Assembly: GCA_963698435.1 (NCBI GenBank)
Contig: CAVOQV010000018.1
Span: forward strand, 434,001 to 498,000
Length of the DNA stretch: 64,000 nucleotides
Direction of reading: 5' to 3'
Source of the DNA: Sva-07 sp963698435
Lineage (GTDB): Bacteria; Actinomycetota; Acidimicrobiia; Acidimicrobiales; Ilumatobacteraceae
Shown: one piece after another, positions 26,431-34,652 of the stretch
Layout of the letters: each line of letters opens with the position of its first letter
How positions within the stretch are numbered: the stretch's first letter is position 1
Position numbers and translations under genes: made by a program
Notes under the pieces: generated by a model
The model's database searches: none
What the model saw: the letters and a program-made list of their open reading frames with translations, nothing else
Told to the model about the DNA's origin: nothing

Positions 26431-27657
26431 TCAGCCGTCGGATTTCGGGGCGGCATCGGCCGCGGGGGCCGCTGCCTTCTTCTTCTTCGGTGGTGGGACG
26501 CCGATCGCCGGCGCCGGGTCGGCCTCTTTCGGCCAGCGGCGTCGGCTGACGATCGACAGCAGGCGCAGCAGGCGCATCGCCGTCTCGTCGGTCTGAGCGG
26601 GCTTGGCGATGATCGAACCGTCGGCGATCATCCGCTCGATCACCTGCTCGCCGAGCTCGGTGCGCACGATCGTGAGCGTCCAGTCGTTGTCCTCGCCGAT
26701 CCCACCGGTGGAGACGTCGGCGTGCTCCGCGGCGAAGTCCGGACAACTCGTGCAGCCCTTGCGGGTCCAGCCGTGGCACTCCTTGAGATCGATCTCGTGG
26801 TACGAGCCGTCCTTCATCCAGATCTGGAACACGCCCTTGATGTTCATCTTGACCATGTCCTGCTTCTTCAAGCCGTACTTGGCCTCGAAGAGCTCGGGGA
26901 AGATGGCGTCGTCGAACGTCTTGGAGCAGAGCAGGCCGATGTTGAACAGGAACGGCTTTGCCACCTTGCCGGCCTTGCGGTCCCACATCGTGGGCGGCGA
27001 CGAGGTCTGACAGCCCATGCCGACCAGAGCGAGACGTTCGTATCCCTTCTCCTTGGCCTCGGGCAGCGCCAACGGGTTCGCGCAGTACGTGTAGCGGCTG
27101 CCGGCGGTGGCGAGGATCTCCTCCTTGGTGGCCACGACAGCTGGCTTGGCCTTCCAGGCGTCGTCGTCCTCGACGCCCGAGACGAGCGCTGCGTCGATGT
27201 AGTCGTTGTCGCGCAGCCAGATCAGCATCGCCGAGACGAGGCCGCCGTCCTGGCCCATCTTGTGCACCATCTCGTCGCTGGCGCGCGTGAGATACAGCTG
27301 GCGCCAGATCCCGGCCATCTCGTCGGGTTCGCGTACCCGGCCGAACAGATGCATGTCGGCCGAGGGCTCCCACGCCCGGAAGCGAGGGCACGCCCGGGTA
27401 CAGGTGGTGCAGCCGCCTCCAGCACCGAAGCCGTGGACGCAGTTGTCGAGGCCGAGTTCTTCCTCGAGGTGGAAGGGGATGTACTTGCCCTCTTCGTGCT
27501 CGTAGCCGATCACGTCGTGTGGACAGGTCACCACGCATCCCGCGCAGCCGGTGCACAACCCGGTCGTGATGACTTCGGCGTACAGCTCTTTCCACTGTGC
27601 CGTCCAGCGGCCGGCATCGGCCGGGGTGGTCGGAGTGTCTGATTCGACCGTTGTCAT
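26431..27657 (-). CDS. Coenzyme F420 hydrogenase/dehydrogenase beta-subunit (FrhB) family protein
   Basis: 408 aa from the ATG at 27655-27657, 7 nt after a -10 TACAGT (leaderless). A ferredoxin motif GLCTGCAGCVVTCPHDVIG and a further group GGGCTTCTRACPRFRAW supply cysteines for Fe-S clusters; then come the FrhB_FdhB N- and C-terminal domains (KMGQDGGLVSAMLIWL, KPFLFNIGLLCSKTFD and KECHGWTRKGCTSCPDFAAEHADVS split around the flavin site). The tail is a Lys/Ala-rich extension. Members couple F420 to ferredoxin-type partners in various reductases; the partner here is unknown. It is next to glnK-amtB, separated by a terminator. Confidence 0.85.
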   Translation of the reverse strand: MTTVESDTPTTPADAGRWTAQWKELYAEVITTGLCTGCAGCVVTCPHDVIGYEHEEGKYIPFHLEEELGLDNCVHGFGAGGGCTTCTRACPRFRAWEPSADMHLFGRVREPDEMAGIWRQLYLTRASDEMVHKMGQDGGLVSAMLIWLRDNDYIDAALVSGVEDDDAWKAKPAVVATKEEILATAGSRYTYCANPLALPEAKEKGYERLALVGMGCQTSSPPTMWDRKAGKVAKPFLFNIGLLCSKTFDDAIFPELFEAKYGLKKQDMVKMNIKGVFQIWMKDGSYHEIDLKECHGWTRKGCTSCPDFAAEHADVSTGGIGEDNDWTLTIVRTELGEQVIERMIADGSIIAKPAQTDETAMRLLRLLSIVSRRRWPKEADPAPAIGVPPPKKKKAAAPAADAAPKSDG

Positions 27658-27664
27658 CTTGCCG

Positions 27665-27670
27665 ACTGTA
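27665..27670 (-). promoter_or_regulatory. -10 element TACAGT, leaderless promoter of the FrhB-like gene
   Basis: TACAGT on the minus strand, 7 nt before the ATG at 27657. Confidence 0.5.
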
Positions 27671-27760
27671 CGCGACCGGTGAGGTGTGGCTCTCAACCGG
27701 CGTCGAATCGGGTGTCGGAGGGGGTCGTTGCTCCGCAGCCGGTGTCGACGGGAACACGAA

Positions 27761-27808
27761 GGTCCCCGAGCCCACCCCTCTGAGGACGCAAAGGGTGGCT
27801 CGGGGACC
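27761..27808 (-). terminator. Terminator-like hairpin downstream of glnK
   Basis: GGTCCCCGAGCC-C-ACCC pairs with GGGTGGCTCGGGGACC with one bulged C and a loop of about 13 nt. It is about 50 nt beyond the glnK stop in the direction of transcription and separates glnK from the FrhB-like gene. Confidence 0.65.
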
Positions 27809-27858
27809 AACAGGCGGAACGCGACGATGCGTCCCGATCGGTGTGGGCGGGAGGGTGA

Positions 27859-28197
27859 CTAGATGGCGTCGGGACCCTCTTCACCGGTGCGGATCCGCAC
27901 GAGGCGCTCCACGTCGGTGACCCAGATCTTGCCGTCACCGATCTTGCCGGTGGCGGCGGCACCGACGATCGCGTCGACGACGCCGTCGACGGCGTCATCG
28001 GCAACGACGATGCCGAGGCTCACCTTGGGAACGAAGTCGATCTTGTACTCCGCTCCTCGGTAGGTCTCGGTGTGGCCGCCCTGACGGCCGAAGCCGCGGA
28101 CCTCCTCGACGGTGATCCCGGCGACGCCGATGGCCTTGAGGGCATCTTTGACGTCGTCGAGCTTGAACGGCTTGATGACCGCTGTCACGAGTTTCAT
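27859..28197 (-). CDS. glnK: Nitrogen regulatory protein PII
   Basis: 112 aa. MKLVTAVIKPFKLDDVKDAL opens the ferredoxin-like fold. The T-loop contains Y51 in RGAEYKIDFVPK, the residue modified (adenylylated in Actinobacteria, uridylylated in proteobacteria). GDGKIWVTDVERLVRIRTGE is the B-loop/C-loop ATP and 2-oxoglutarate site. It follows amtB by 39 nt and has AAAGGA upstream, so it is the classic amtB-glnK pair, where GlnK blocks the channel when nitrogen is plentiful. Confidence 0.97.
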   Translation of the reverse strand: MKLVTAVIKPFKLDDVKDALKAIGVAGITVEEVRGFGRQGGHTETYRGAEYKIDFVPKVSLGIVVADDAVDGVVDAIVGAAATGKIGDGKIWVTDVERLVRIRTGEEGPDAI

Positions 28198-28236
28198 GTG
28201 TTGGTTCCTTTGTGAGTCTGTCGTCGCTCGATGGGG

Positions 28237-29628
28237 TCAGCTCGTGTGAGCCAGGTCGGGGGCGTAGCCCTGGAGGCCGTGCTCGAGGACGTCGAGACCT
28301 TCGATCTCCTCCTCGGCGGACACCCGCAGGCCGATGGTCTTCTTCAGGACGAAGAAGAGAATGCCGGTGGTGACGGTGACCCAGGCTCCGATGATGGCGA
28401 TCATGGTGAGCTGGACGAGGAGCTGGTTGATGCCCCCACCGTAGAAGAGGCCAGAAGCGGTGTAGTTCTCCACGCCGACCGCGCCTTCGACGAAGGCATC
28501 TGGGTACTGGGCGAAGAGCCCGACGGAGATGACACCCCAAGCTCCGCAGACCCCGTGGACGCTGATGGCACCAACCGGGTCATCGATCTTGATCTTGTCG
28601 AAGAACAGGACCGAGAACACCACGATGACGCCGCCGATCATTCCGATGACCAACGACATGCCGGCATTGACCGTGCCAACCGGAGCGGTGATCGAGACCA
28701 GGCCGGCGAGCACACCGTTGGCGATCATGGCGAGGTCCGGCTTGCCGGCGACCAGCCAGATCACGATGGTGGTTGCGAGACCGCCGCCGGCGGCAGCGAG
28801 CATGGTGTTCATCGCCAACCGCGGCACTTCGAAGTCGGCGAGAAGTTCAGAACCGGGGTTGAAGCCGAACCAGCCCACCCACAGGATGAACACACCGAGT
28901 ATTGCGAAGGGGATGCTGTGGCCCGGAATCGCCCGGGGCTTGCCGTTCTCGTCGTACTTGCCGATGCGAGGTCCGAGGAAGAAGGCGCCCATCAGAGCGG
29001 CGATGCCGCCCGTCATGTGCACGATGCCGGAGCCGGCGAAGTCGGAGTAGACCGCACCATCGAAGTCCAGTTGAGCGATCAAGCCGCCGCCCCAGGTCCA
29101 GTGGACCACGACCGGGTAGATGAAGGCACACATCACGGCCGAGAAGATCAGGTAGGCGGAGAACTTCGTCCGCTCGGCCATGGCTCCCGACGCGATCGTG
29201 ACGGCTGTCGCCGCAAAGACCGCTTGGAAGAAGAAGAACGTCGCAACGCTGAGCTCTCCTTCCGCAGCGATCCCGAAGACGTCGAGTCCGGAGAGGAAGA
29301 ATCCCTCGGTTCCGATCAAGTCGTTGCCGCCGCCGAATGCGAAGGCGTAGCCGGTGGCGAAGAACGCCAGGATGCCGACGATCGCATCGGCCATGTTCTT
29401 GGCGAAGATGTTCACGACGTTCTTCGCACGGGTGAGGCCTGCTTCGACGAGCGCGAAGCCCGCCTGCATGAAGAAGACCAACACGCCGGCGATGAACACC
29501 CAGACGTTGTTCAGGATGTCCTGGGTGTCCGGCGTGTACTCCTGGGCGAAGCCGATGGATGGGGTGATGGCCAAGACGGCGACAACGCCGCCCAGGCCGG
29601 AAACGATTCGAAGCGCTCGATTGCGCAC
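28237..29628 (-). CDS. amtB: Ammonium transporter
   Basis: 463 aa, GTG start with GGAGG 5 nt upstream. A signal-like helix (IVSGLGGVVAVLAITPSIGFAQ) is followed by the Amt core with WVFIAGVLVFFMQAGFALVEAGLTR, KNMADAIVG, GAMAERTKFSAYLIFS, VHMTGGIAALMGAFFLGPR and GVCGAWGVISVGLFA. Pore histidines are present (VHWTWGGG, SVHGVCGA). About 11 membrane spans are seen. It is followed by glnK on the same strand. A possible -10 TAGGTT is at 29700-29705 on the minus strand; no certain nitrogen-regulator site was identified. Confidence 0.97.
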   Translation of the reverse strand: MRNRALRIVSGLGGVVAVLAITPSIGFAQEYTPDTQDILNNVWVFIAGVLVFFMQAGFALVEAGLTRAKNVVNIFAKNMADAIVGILAFFATGYAFAFGGGNDLIGTEGFFLSGLDVFGIAAEGELSVATFFFFQAVFAATAVTIASGAMAERTKFSAYLIFSAVMCAFIYPVVVHWTWGGGLIAQLDFDGAVYSDFAGSGIVHMTGGIAALMGAFFLGPRIGKYDENGKPRAIPGHSIPFAILGVFILWVGWFGFNPGSELLADFEVPRLAMNTMLAAAGGGLATTIVIWLVAGKPDLAMIANGVLAGLVSITAPVGTVNAGMSLVIGMIGGVIVVFSVLFFDKIKIDDPVGAISVHGVCGAWGVISVGLFAQYPDAFVEGAVGVENYTASGLFYGGGINQLLVQLTMIAIIGAWVTVTTGILFFVLKKTIGLRVSAEEEIEGLDVLEHGLQGYAPDLAHTS

Positions 29629-29773
29629 GGGTCCTCCAGAGGGATAGGGAACAGGGATTGCGGAGTCCAGTGGCGCCGTTGCCGCCCGGATTGCGAGCGC
29701 AACCTAAAGGTGCGGGATTTCTTGCTTGTCGCCGAAGTGTTTCCTCCGTGTGAATGGTCGGCCCGGAGTTGAA

Positions 29774-29805
29774 CTTGACCCGTGGGTCAAGTCCCGGGGC
29801 AGAAT
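29774..29805 (+). promoter_or_regulatory. Promoter and palindromic operator of the acyl-CoA dehydrogenase
   Basis: CTTGACCC-GT-GGGTCAAG (29774-29791) is a perfect 8+8 palindrome whose left half contains the -35 TTGACC (29776-29781); CAGAAT at 29800-29805 is a fair -10 at 18-nt spacing, 6 nt before the ATG. The layout fits repression, for example by a TetR-type fatty-acid regulator; the regulator itself is not in the window. Confidence 0.5.
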
Positions 29806-29811
29806 GGGGGC

Positions 29812-31053
29812 ATGGATCTCTCCTATCCCCCAGAAGCCGAGGAATTCCGCGTCGAGATCAAGGCGTGGCTGCGCGACAACCTGCCCGACGGCTGGTTCGA
29901 CGACGGCTTCGAGATGACCGACGAGGAACGCAAGAAGTTCAACGACGAGTGGCCTCAGAAGCTGTTCGAGGGCGGCTGGATCTGTGCCACGTGGCCCGCT
30001 GAGTACGGCGGCAAGGGCCTCACGACGATGCAGGGCGTCGTGCTCTCGGAGGAGTTCGCGAACGCCAAGGCGCCCATGCGCGGCGACTTCTTCGGCGACA
30101 CGCTCGTCGGTCCCACCATCTTGCAGTGGGGCACCGAAGAGCAGAAGAAGGAGTTCCTCCCGGGCATCCTCAGCGGCACGACCCGTTGGTGCCAGGGGTT
30201 CTCCGAGCCGAACTCGGGCTCCGACCTGGCGTCGCTGAAGACCACCGCCGTGCTCGACGGAGACGAATGGGTCATCAACGGCCAGAAGGTGTGGACGACC
30301 CAGGGTCACCATGCCGACTACTGCTTCCTGCTCACGCGCACCGACCCCGACGTCAAGAAGCACGCCGGTATCTCCTACATGCTGGTGCCGATGCGCCAGG
30401 AGGGTGTCGAGGTTCGCGGCATCGTCCAGCCCGACGGCACCGCCGAGTTCTGCGAGGTGTTCTTCGACAACGCCCGCTGCGCGAAGGACGCAGTCGTCGG
30501 CGGCGTCAACAACGGTTGGAAGGTCGCCAACTCCACGCTCGCGTTCGAGCGTGGACAGTCCGCCACCACCGGCTACCGGCGTTTCGCCGAGGAGTATCGA
30601 CTGCTCGTCGAGGCGGCCACCGAGAAGGGCCTCATCGACGATCCGCTGATCCGCCAGCGGCTGATGAAGTACTACACGAAGATCCAGATCCTGCGGATCA
30701 ACGGGCTGCGCAACCTGTCCGCCACGCTGTCGGGCGGCGGCGACATGGGCACGATCGCGCTCGGCGCGACCAACAAGATGTTCTGGTCGGAGATGCACCA
30801 GGCGGCGATGGAACTCGCGGTCGACATCTACGGCGCCGAGGGCATGCTGATCGATGCCGGTCCCGAGTCGGGCAGCTGGCCCGGCGCGGCGCGCGACAAG
30901 CGCCGCGACGGCTATCCGGTCAGCCCGATGATGTCGTCGTTCTTCTTCTCGCGCTCCGAGACGATCTGGGGTGGCACCAGCCAGATCCAGCGCAACATCG
31001 TCGGCGAACGCGTCCTCGGCCTCCCCAAGGAGCCCAAGCCCGCCACCGAGTGA
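29812..31053 (+). CDS. Acyl-CoA dehydrogenase
   Basis: 413 aa FAD flavoprotein that introduces an alpha-beta double bond into an acyl-CoA and passes electrons to ETF. CQGFSEPNSGSDLASLKTTA is the FAD/substrate loop, EWVINGQKVWTT follows, and the C-terminus has ETIWGGTSQIQRNIVGERVLGLPKE. The residue at the usual C-terminal Glu position is Gly, which is common in branched-chain and sterol-type members that use another base. ATG 29812 is chosen because the -10/-35 pair fits it. It is likely regulated by the palindrome at 29774. Confidence 0.92.
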   Translation: MDLSYPPEAEEFRVEIKAWLRDNLPDGWFDDGFEMTDEERKKFNDEWPQKLFEGGWICATWPAEYGGKGLTTMQGVVLSEEFANAKAPMRGDFFGDTLVGPTILQWGTEEQKKEFLPGILSGTTRWCQGFSEPNSGSDLASLKTTAVLDGDEWVINGQKVWTTQGHHADYCFLLTRTDPDVKKHAGISYMLVPMRQEGVEVRGIVQPDGTAEFCEVFFDNARCAKDAVVGGVNNGWKVANSTLAFERGQSATTGYRRFAEEYRLLVEAATEKGLIDDPLIRQRLMKYYTKIQILRINGLRNLSATLSGGGDMGTIALGATNKMFWSEMHQAAMELAVDIYGAEGMLIDAGPESGSWPGAARDKRRDGYPVSPMMSSFFFSRSETIWGGTSQIQRNIVGERVLGLPKEPKPATE

Positions 31054-31065
31054 TGCGTTCATCGT

Positions 31066-31110
31066 TCTCGTGAACAAGGTGCGCACGTGTGCCGCACCTT
31101 GTTCACGAGA
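31066..31110. repeat. 18-bp inverted repeat, left copy flanking the DUF559 gene
   Basis: TCTCGTGAACAAGGTGCG (31066-31083), 9-nt loop, exact complement (31093-31110). The arms are identical to those at 32156-32200; only the loops differ. It lies between the convergent ends of the acyl-CoA dehydrogenase and the DUF559 gene. Confidence 0.85.
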
Positions 31111-31115
31111 TGCGA

Positions 31116-32051
31116 TCAGGCGACGGTGAAGGTGGCCTGACGGCGACGGTAGAGCGCGACCAGCTGGTCGATCACGCCGTCGAAGTCGTCCATCAGTTCC
31201 TGATCGGTGACGCGTTCCACCTCCCAGCCGATCAGACGGGCGTTGCGGTCTCGGGTCTTGTCCCGCTGAGCGTCGAGGCGTCCGCCGTGCCATGTGACAT
31301 GGTCGATCTCGAGCGCCCAACGAATCGAGGGGTCGGCTCCGTCGGGATGGATGGTGATCCCGTTGGGGAGGTGCAGTGGGTATTGCCGGACGAGCACGAT
31401 TCCACGTGCCTCGAGTGCCGTGAGGACGCGCAACTCGAGGCCCGAGTCGGCCGGTTTCTGCCAGTCCGCCCGCTTCGACATGACTCGCTTCACCCGCGCG
31501 AGTCCCGGACGTCCTCTCGCCTCGAGCCGTTGCGAAGTACGCCAGAGAGTCTGCAGCGAGACGTGCCGGTCGAGCACCCACTCGGTGAGCCGCTCGAATC
31601 GATCATCGTCGAGGTCGCGGGCACAGTCGAACCAGGCGCGCGGCGGGCTGGTCAACCGGATGCCGTCGGGGCGCTCGACGACATCCTCAGCGGCGATGAC
31701 GTTCGAGCGTCGGAGCACGACGCCCCGGGTGATCGGGGTCCGGTCGTGACCCACCACGATGTGTGGAACGTCGGGTCGCCAGACGTGGCGGAACTCCCAG
31801 AGCCGAGCGGCAGCGACCCCGCTGATCACGCCGAACGGATCGGCGCTGCATGCAGCAGTGCACCGCGCTTCGAAGGTGTCGGGCGACGTCGCCAGCCGAT
31901 AGACGTGCTTGTGTTCGACGACGAGGAGTCTCTTCTCGACCAGTCGTCGTACGCTGTTGCGGGTGTGGCCGTCGACGAGCAGTTCGTCGTAGGTGATGAC
32001 GCCGTGTCGTTCGGCGACACGAACGGCGAGCGTTCGAGAGATGGTGGCCAT
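31116..32051 (-). CDS. AbiEi-like winged helix plus DUF559 (VSR-like nuclease) protein
   Basis: 311 aa. The N-terminal part (ERHGVITYDELLVDGHTRNSVRRLVEKRLLVVEHKHVYRLA) is the winged-helix typical of AbiEi-like antitoxin proteins; the middle resembles AbiEi_4 (GVISGVAAARLWEF ... SPPRAWFDCARDL). The C-terminal DUF559 domain has the PD-(D/E)xK-like core RWALEIDHVTWHGGRLDAQRDKTRDRN followed by GWEVERVT. The start ATG has GGAGG close upstream and a -10 TAGCGT at 32116-32121 (minus). No cognate toxin gene is adjacent. Such proteins are frequent in Actinobacteria; their function is unproven. It is bracketed by two identical-arm hairpins. Confidence 0.82.
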   Translation of the reverse strand: MATISRTLAVRVAERHGVITYDELLVDGHTRNSVRRLVEKRLLVVEHKHVYRLATSPDTFEARCTAACSADPFGVISGVAAARLWEFRHVWRPDVPHIVVGHDRTPITRGVVLRRSNVIAAEDVVERPDGIRLTSPPRAWFDCARDLDDDRFERLTEWVLDRHVSLQTLWRTSQRLEARGRPGLARVKRVMSKRADWQKPADSGLELRVLTALEARGIVLVRQYPLHLPNGITIHPDGADPSIRWALEIDHVTWHGGRLDAQRDKTRDRNARLIGWEVERVTDQELMDDFDGVIDQLVALYRRRQATFTVA

Positions 32052-32155
32052 CTGCCCTCCTGGATGTTCGTCGCTCCGTGGGGCCAGCGGCCGAGCGGGT
32101 CATCCCGTGGAGTCGACGCTACCGCCGAGTAGGTGCAGCCCTTCGAGACCGCCCA

Positions 32156-32200
32156 TCTCGTGAACAAGGTGCGATCTACGTGCGCACCTTGTTCACGAGA
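32156..32200. repeat. 18-bp inverted repeat, right copy flanking the DUF559 gene
   Basis: TCTCGTGAACAAGGTGCG (32156-32173), 9-nt loop, exact complement (32183-32200). It sits upstream of both divergent genes (DUF559 to the left, ATP-grasp operon to the right), so a terminator role is not expected here. Confidence 0.85.
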
Positions 32201-32242
32201 ACGAAACTGACTGGGGGTGTTGGCCGACTGCAGTGGAACGGG

Positions 32243-32248
32243 TACGGT
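32243..32248 (+). promoter_or_regulatory. -10 element TACGGT, leaderless promoter of the ATP-grasp operon
   Basis: TACGGT ends 8 nt before the GTG at 32257, the best start for the first operon gene. Confidence 0.45.
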
Positions 32249-32256
32249 CAGCGAGC

Positions 32257-33707
32257 GTGGACGAACTGCTGGAGACCGATGGGAGTCCGTCGGCCGATCG
32301 CCGCGCGACCTGATCGATCTGCTGCATCGCATCGGACTCGACGAAGTCCGCGAACGCCAACGGGTGTCCGACCTCGAGATCCTCACGATGGGGATCTCGT
32401 TCACGGTGTACTCCGACGGCGCGAACATCGACCGGGCGTGGCCGTTCGACATCATCCCTCGCCTGATCGACGGTGAGGAGTGGAGCGTCGTCGAGCGTGG
32501 ACTGGCGCAGCGACTGCGGGCGTTGAACCACTTCATCGACGACATCTACAACGATCGACGCATCATCGCCGACGGCGTGTTCCCGGCCGACCTGCTCGAC
32601 GACTCCGCCAACTTCCGGCCGGAATGCCGCGGCGTCCATCCGAAGTTCGGTGTCTGGGCGCACATCTCGGGGTCCGATCTCGTGCGCTCCGGCGACGGTC
32701 AGCTCTACGTGCTGGAGGACAATCTGCGGGTCCCGTCCGGCGTGAGCTACGTGCTCGAGAACCGTGGCGTCGCGAAGCGGACGTTCCCCGAGTTGTTCGA
32801 GCGATACCGGATCCGACCCGTCGACGCCTACACCGACGAACTGAACCGGTTGCTCTCGTCGCTCGCGCCCGACGGTCGGCCCGATCCCTGCATTGCGGTG
32901 CTGACGCCGGGCATCTTCAACTCGGCCTACTTCGAGCACTCCTTCCTCGCCCAACGAATGGGCGCCGAACTCGTCGAAGGCGAGGACCTGGTCGTCGGCG
33001 ACGACGACTGCGTCTACATGAAGACGATTCAAGGGTCTCGAGCGTGTCGACGTCATCTACCGGCGCATCGACGATCTGTTCATCGACCCCGAGGTGTTCC
33101 TTCCCGGACTCGATGCTCGGCGTGCCCGGCCTGATGCGGGCGTGGAAGGCCGGCAACGTCGGCATCGCCAACGCGCCGGGCGCCGGCGTCGCCGACGACA
33201 AGGTCGTCTACGCGTGGGTGCCGGACATGGTGCGGTACTACCTCGGCGAGGAACCGCTGATTCCGAACGTTCCGACCTACCGATGCATGTACGACGACGA
33301 ACGCGAGCACGTGCTCGCGAACTCGGCGAGCTCGTGCTCAAGCCGGCCAACGAGAGCGGCGGCTACGGCATCGTGATCGGCAATCGAGCGACCGCCGACG
33401 AACTCGAGGCCGTCTGCCGAGGCGATCCGGGCCGACCCACGCAACTGGGTCGCCCAGCCGATCCTCGACCTCTCGACTGCGCCGACCCTCGTGGAGGACG
33501 GGATCGAGCCGAGACACCTCGACCTGCGTCCGTTCATCCTCACCGGCAAGAACAGCTACGTCACCGCCGGCGGGCTCACCACGTGTCGCTCTGACGAAGG
33601 GATCGTTGATCGTCAACTCGTCGCAGGGTGGCGGCAGCAAGGACACCTGGATCGTCGACATGAACGCGCATCCGTCGCAGCGTCAGCAGCAGGCCGGGAG
33701 CGACTGA
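32257..33707 (+). CDS. Circularly permuted ATP-grasp protein (Rv2411c-like; at least five frameshifts)
   Basis: The reconstructed product is about 480 aa. In order: VDELLETDGSPS, MGISFTVYSDG, WPFDIIPRLI, VLEDNLRVPSGVSYVLENR, LTPGIFNSAYFEHSFLA, LERVDVIYRRIDDLFIDPEVF, MLGVPGLMRAWKAGNVGIAN, VPDMVRYYLGEEPLI, ELVLKPANESGGYGIVIGN, HLDLRPFILTG and IVNSSQGGGSKDTWIVD. These are the conserved blocks of the circularly permuted ATP-grasp family, predicted to form amide or peptide bonds with ATP. Frame changes fall near 32290, 33030, 33105, 33330, 33425 and 33580. All blocks are intact, so the gene is probably whole in the organism. Its stop overlaps the alpha-E start (TGATG, 33705-33709). Confidence 0.85.
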
Positions 33708-34634
33708 TGGCGCTGCTCTCCCGGGTGGCCGACCGGATGTACTGGGCGGCGCGGTATGTCGAACGCGCCGAGGACTCGGCTCGAGTGCTGCGCGCCTATG
33801 GCGATGTGCTCGCCGACCTGCCGACGTCGTCGACGCGCTGGAGTCCGCTCGTGACCATCACGGGCAGCGGCGTCAAACTGCCCACGGTGGCGGGGTCCGA
33901 CGAGGGGCAGGTCGCACAGTTTCTCATCGCCGACCGGGACCACCACGAACAGCATCGTCAACGCGATCGAGCAGTGCCGCGAGAACCTTCGCACGTGTCG
34001 CGAAGTCCTGCCCCGCGAGGCGTGGCAGACGATCAACGACCTCTCGATCTACGTGCGAGGAGCCGCGGTCACGTCGGTCGAGCGCCGCCGCCGCGACCGG
34101 TTCCTCGGGCGGGTCATCGACGAGAGCCGCCGTCTCGACGGTGTGCTCCAGTCGACGATGACTCGCGACGAGGTGTTCGAGATGTGGCGTCTCGGCCGGT
34201 ACATCGAACGCGCCGACATGACCACCCGTGTGCTCGGCGTCCGTGCTGCCACCTTGCTCGCGTTGCCCCCCGGTGCCACCGATGAATTCGCCGAGGTGCA
34301 GTGGATGGGGGTGCTGCGGTCGCTCTCGGCGCTGCAGATGTACCAGCGGGCGACCCGGGGGCACATCGACGGACCGACGGTCGTGCGATTCCTGCTCTTC
34401 GATCATCGTTTCCCGCGTTCGGTCGCCGGCTGCCTCGCCGAGATGCGGACGTCGATCCTGCGGCTTCCCGAGTACTCGACCGTGCTCGGCGCTGTCGAGG
34501 CTGTCGATCGTCAGCTCCGCCGGAGCCGCCCGGCCGCCGACGACGGCGCCGCGCTCGACGCCGCGATGGACGACGTGCAGAACGCGCTCGCCCGGCTGAA
34601 CACGGTGATGTATGAGCAGTACGTCGTCCACTGA
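33707..34634 (+). CDS. Alpha-E domain protein (Rv2410c-like; one frameshift)
   Basis: About 308 aa when joined: MALLSRVADRMYWAARYVERAEDSARVLR starts the all-helical alpha-E fold; then NSIVNAIEQCRENLRTCREV, LRTIPYG-free helices including WRLGRYIERADMTTRVLGVR and RSVAGCLAEMRTSIL. The family always accompanies circularly permuted ATP-grasp proteins and is thought to assist or modify the ligase reaction (family knowledge). One frame change near 33938 breaks it. The ATG overlaps the ATP-grasp stop, and the next gene starts 18 nt after the stop. Confidence 0.85.
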
Positions 34635-34652
34635 TCCACGGGTGGCGTCCCG

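Noticed and set aside
28198..28236. Riboswitch or structured leader between amtB and glnK
   Set aside because: The gap is only 39 nt and contains just a ribosome binding site; no conserved fold is seen.
28231..29772. A 513-codon plus-strand open frame
   Set aside because: It is antisense to amtB, whose motifs are unmistakable; the product is low-complexity acidic sequence.
29812..31053. Loss of function of the acyl-CoA dehydrogenase because the usual Glu is Gly
   Set aside because: Several genuine subfamilies place the base elsewhere; the rest of the protein is intact.
31116..32051. Restriction-modification or classical AbiE toxin-antitoxin locus
   Set aside because: No methyltransferase or AbiEii toxin gene is adjacent; the neighbours are housekeeping genes.
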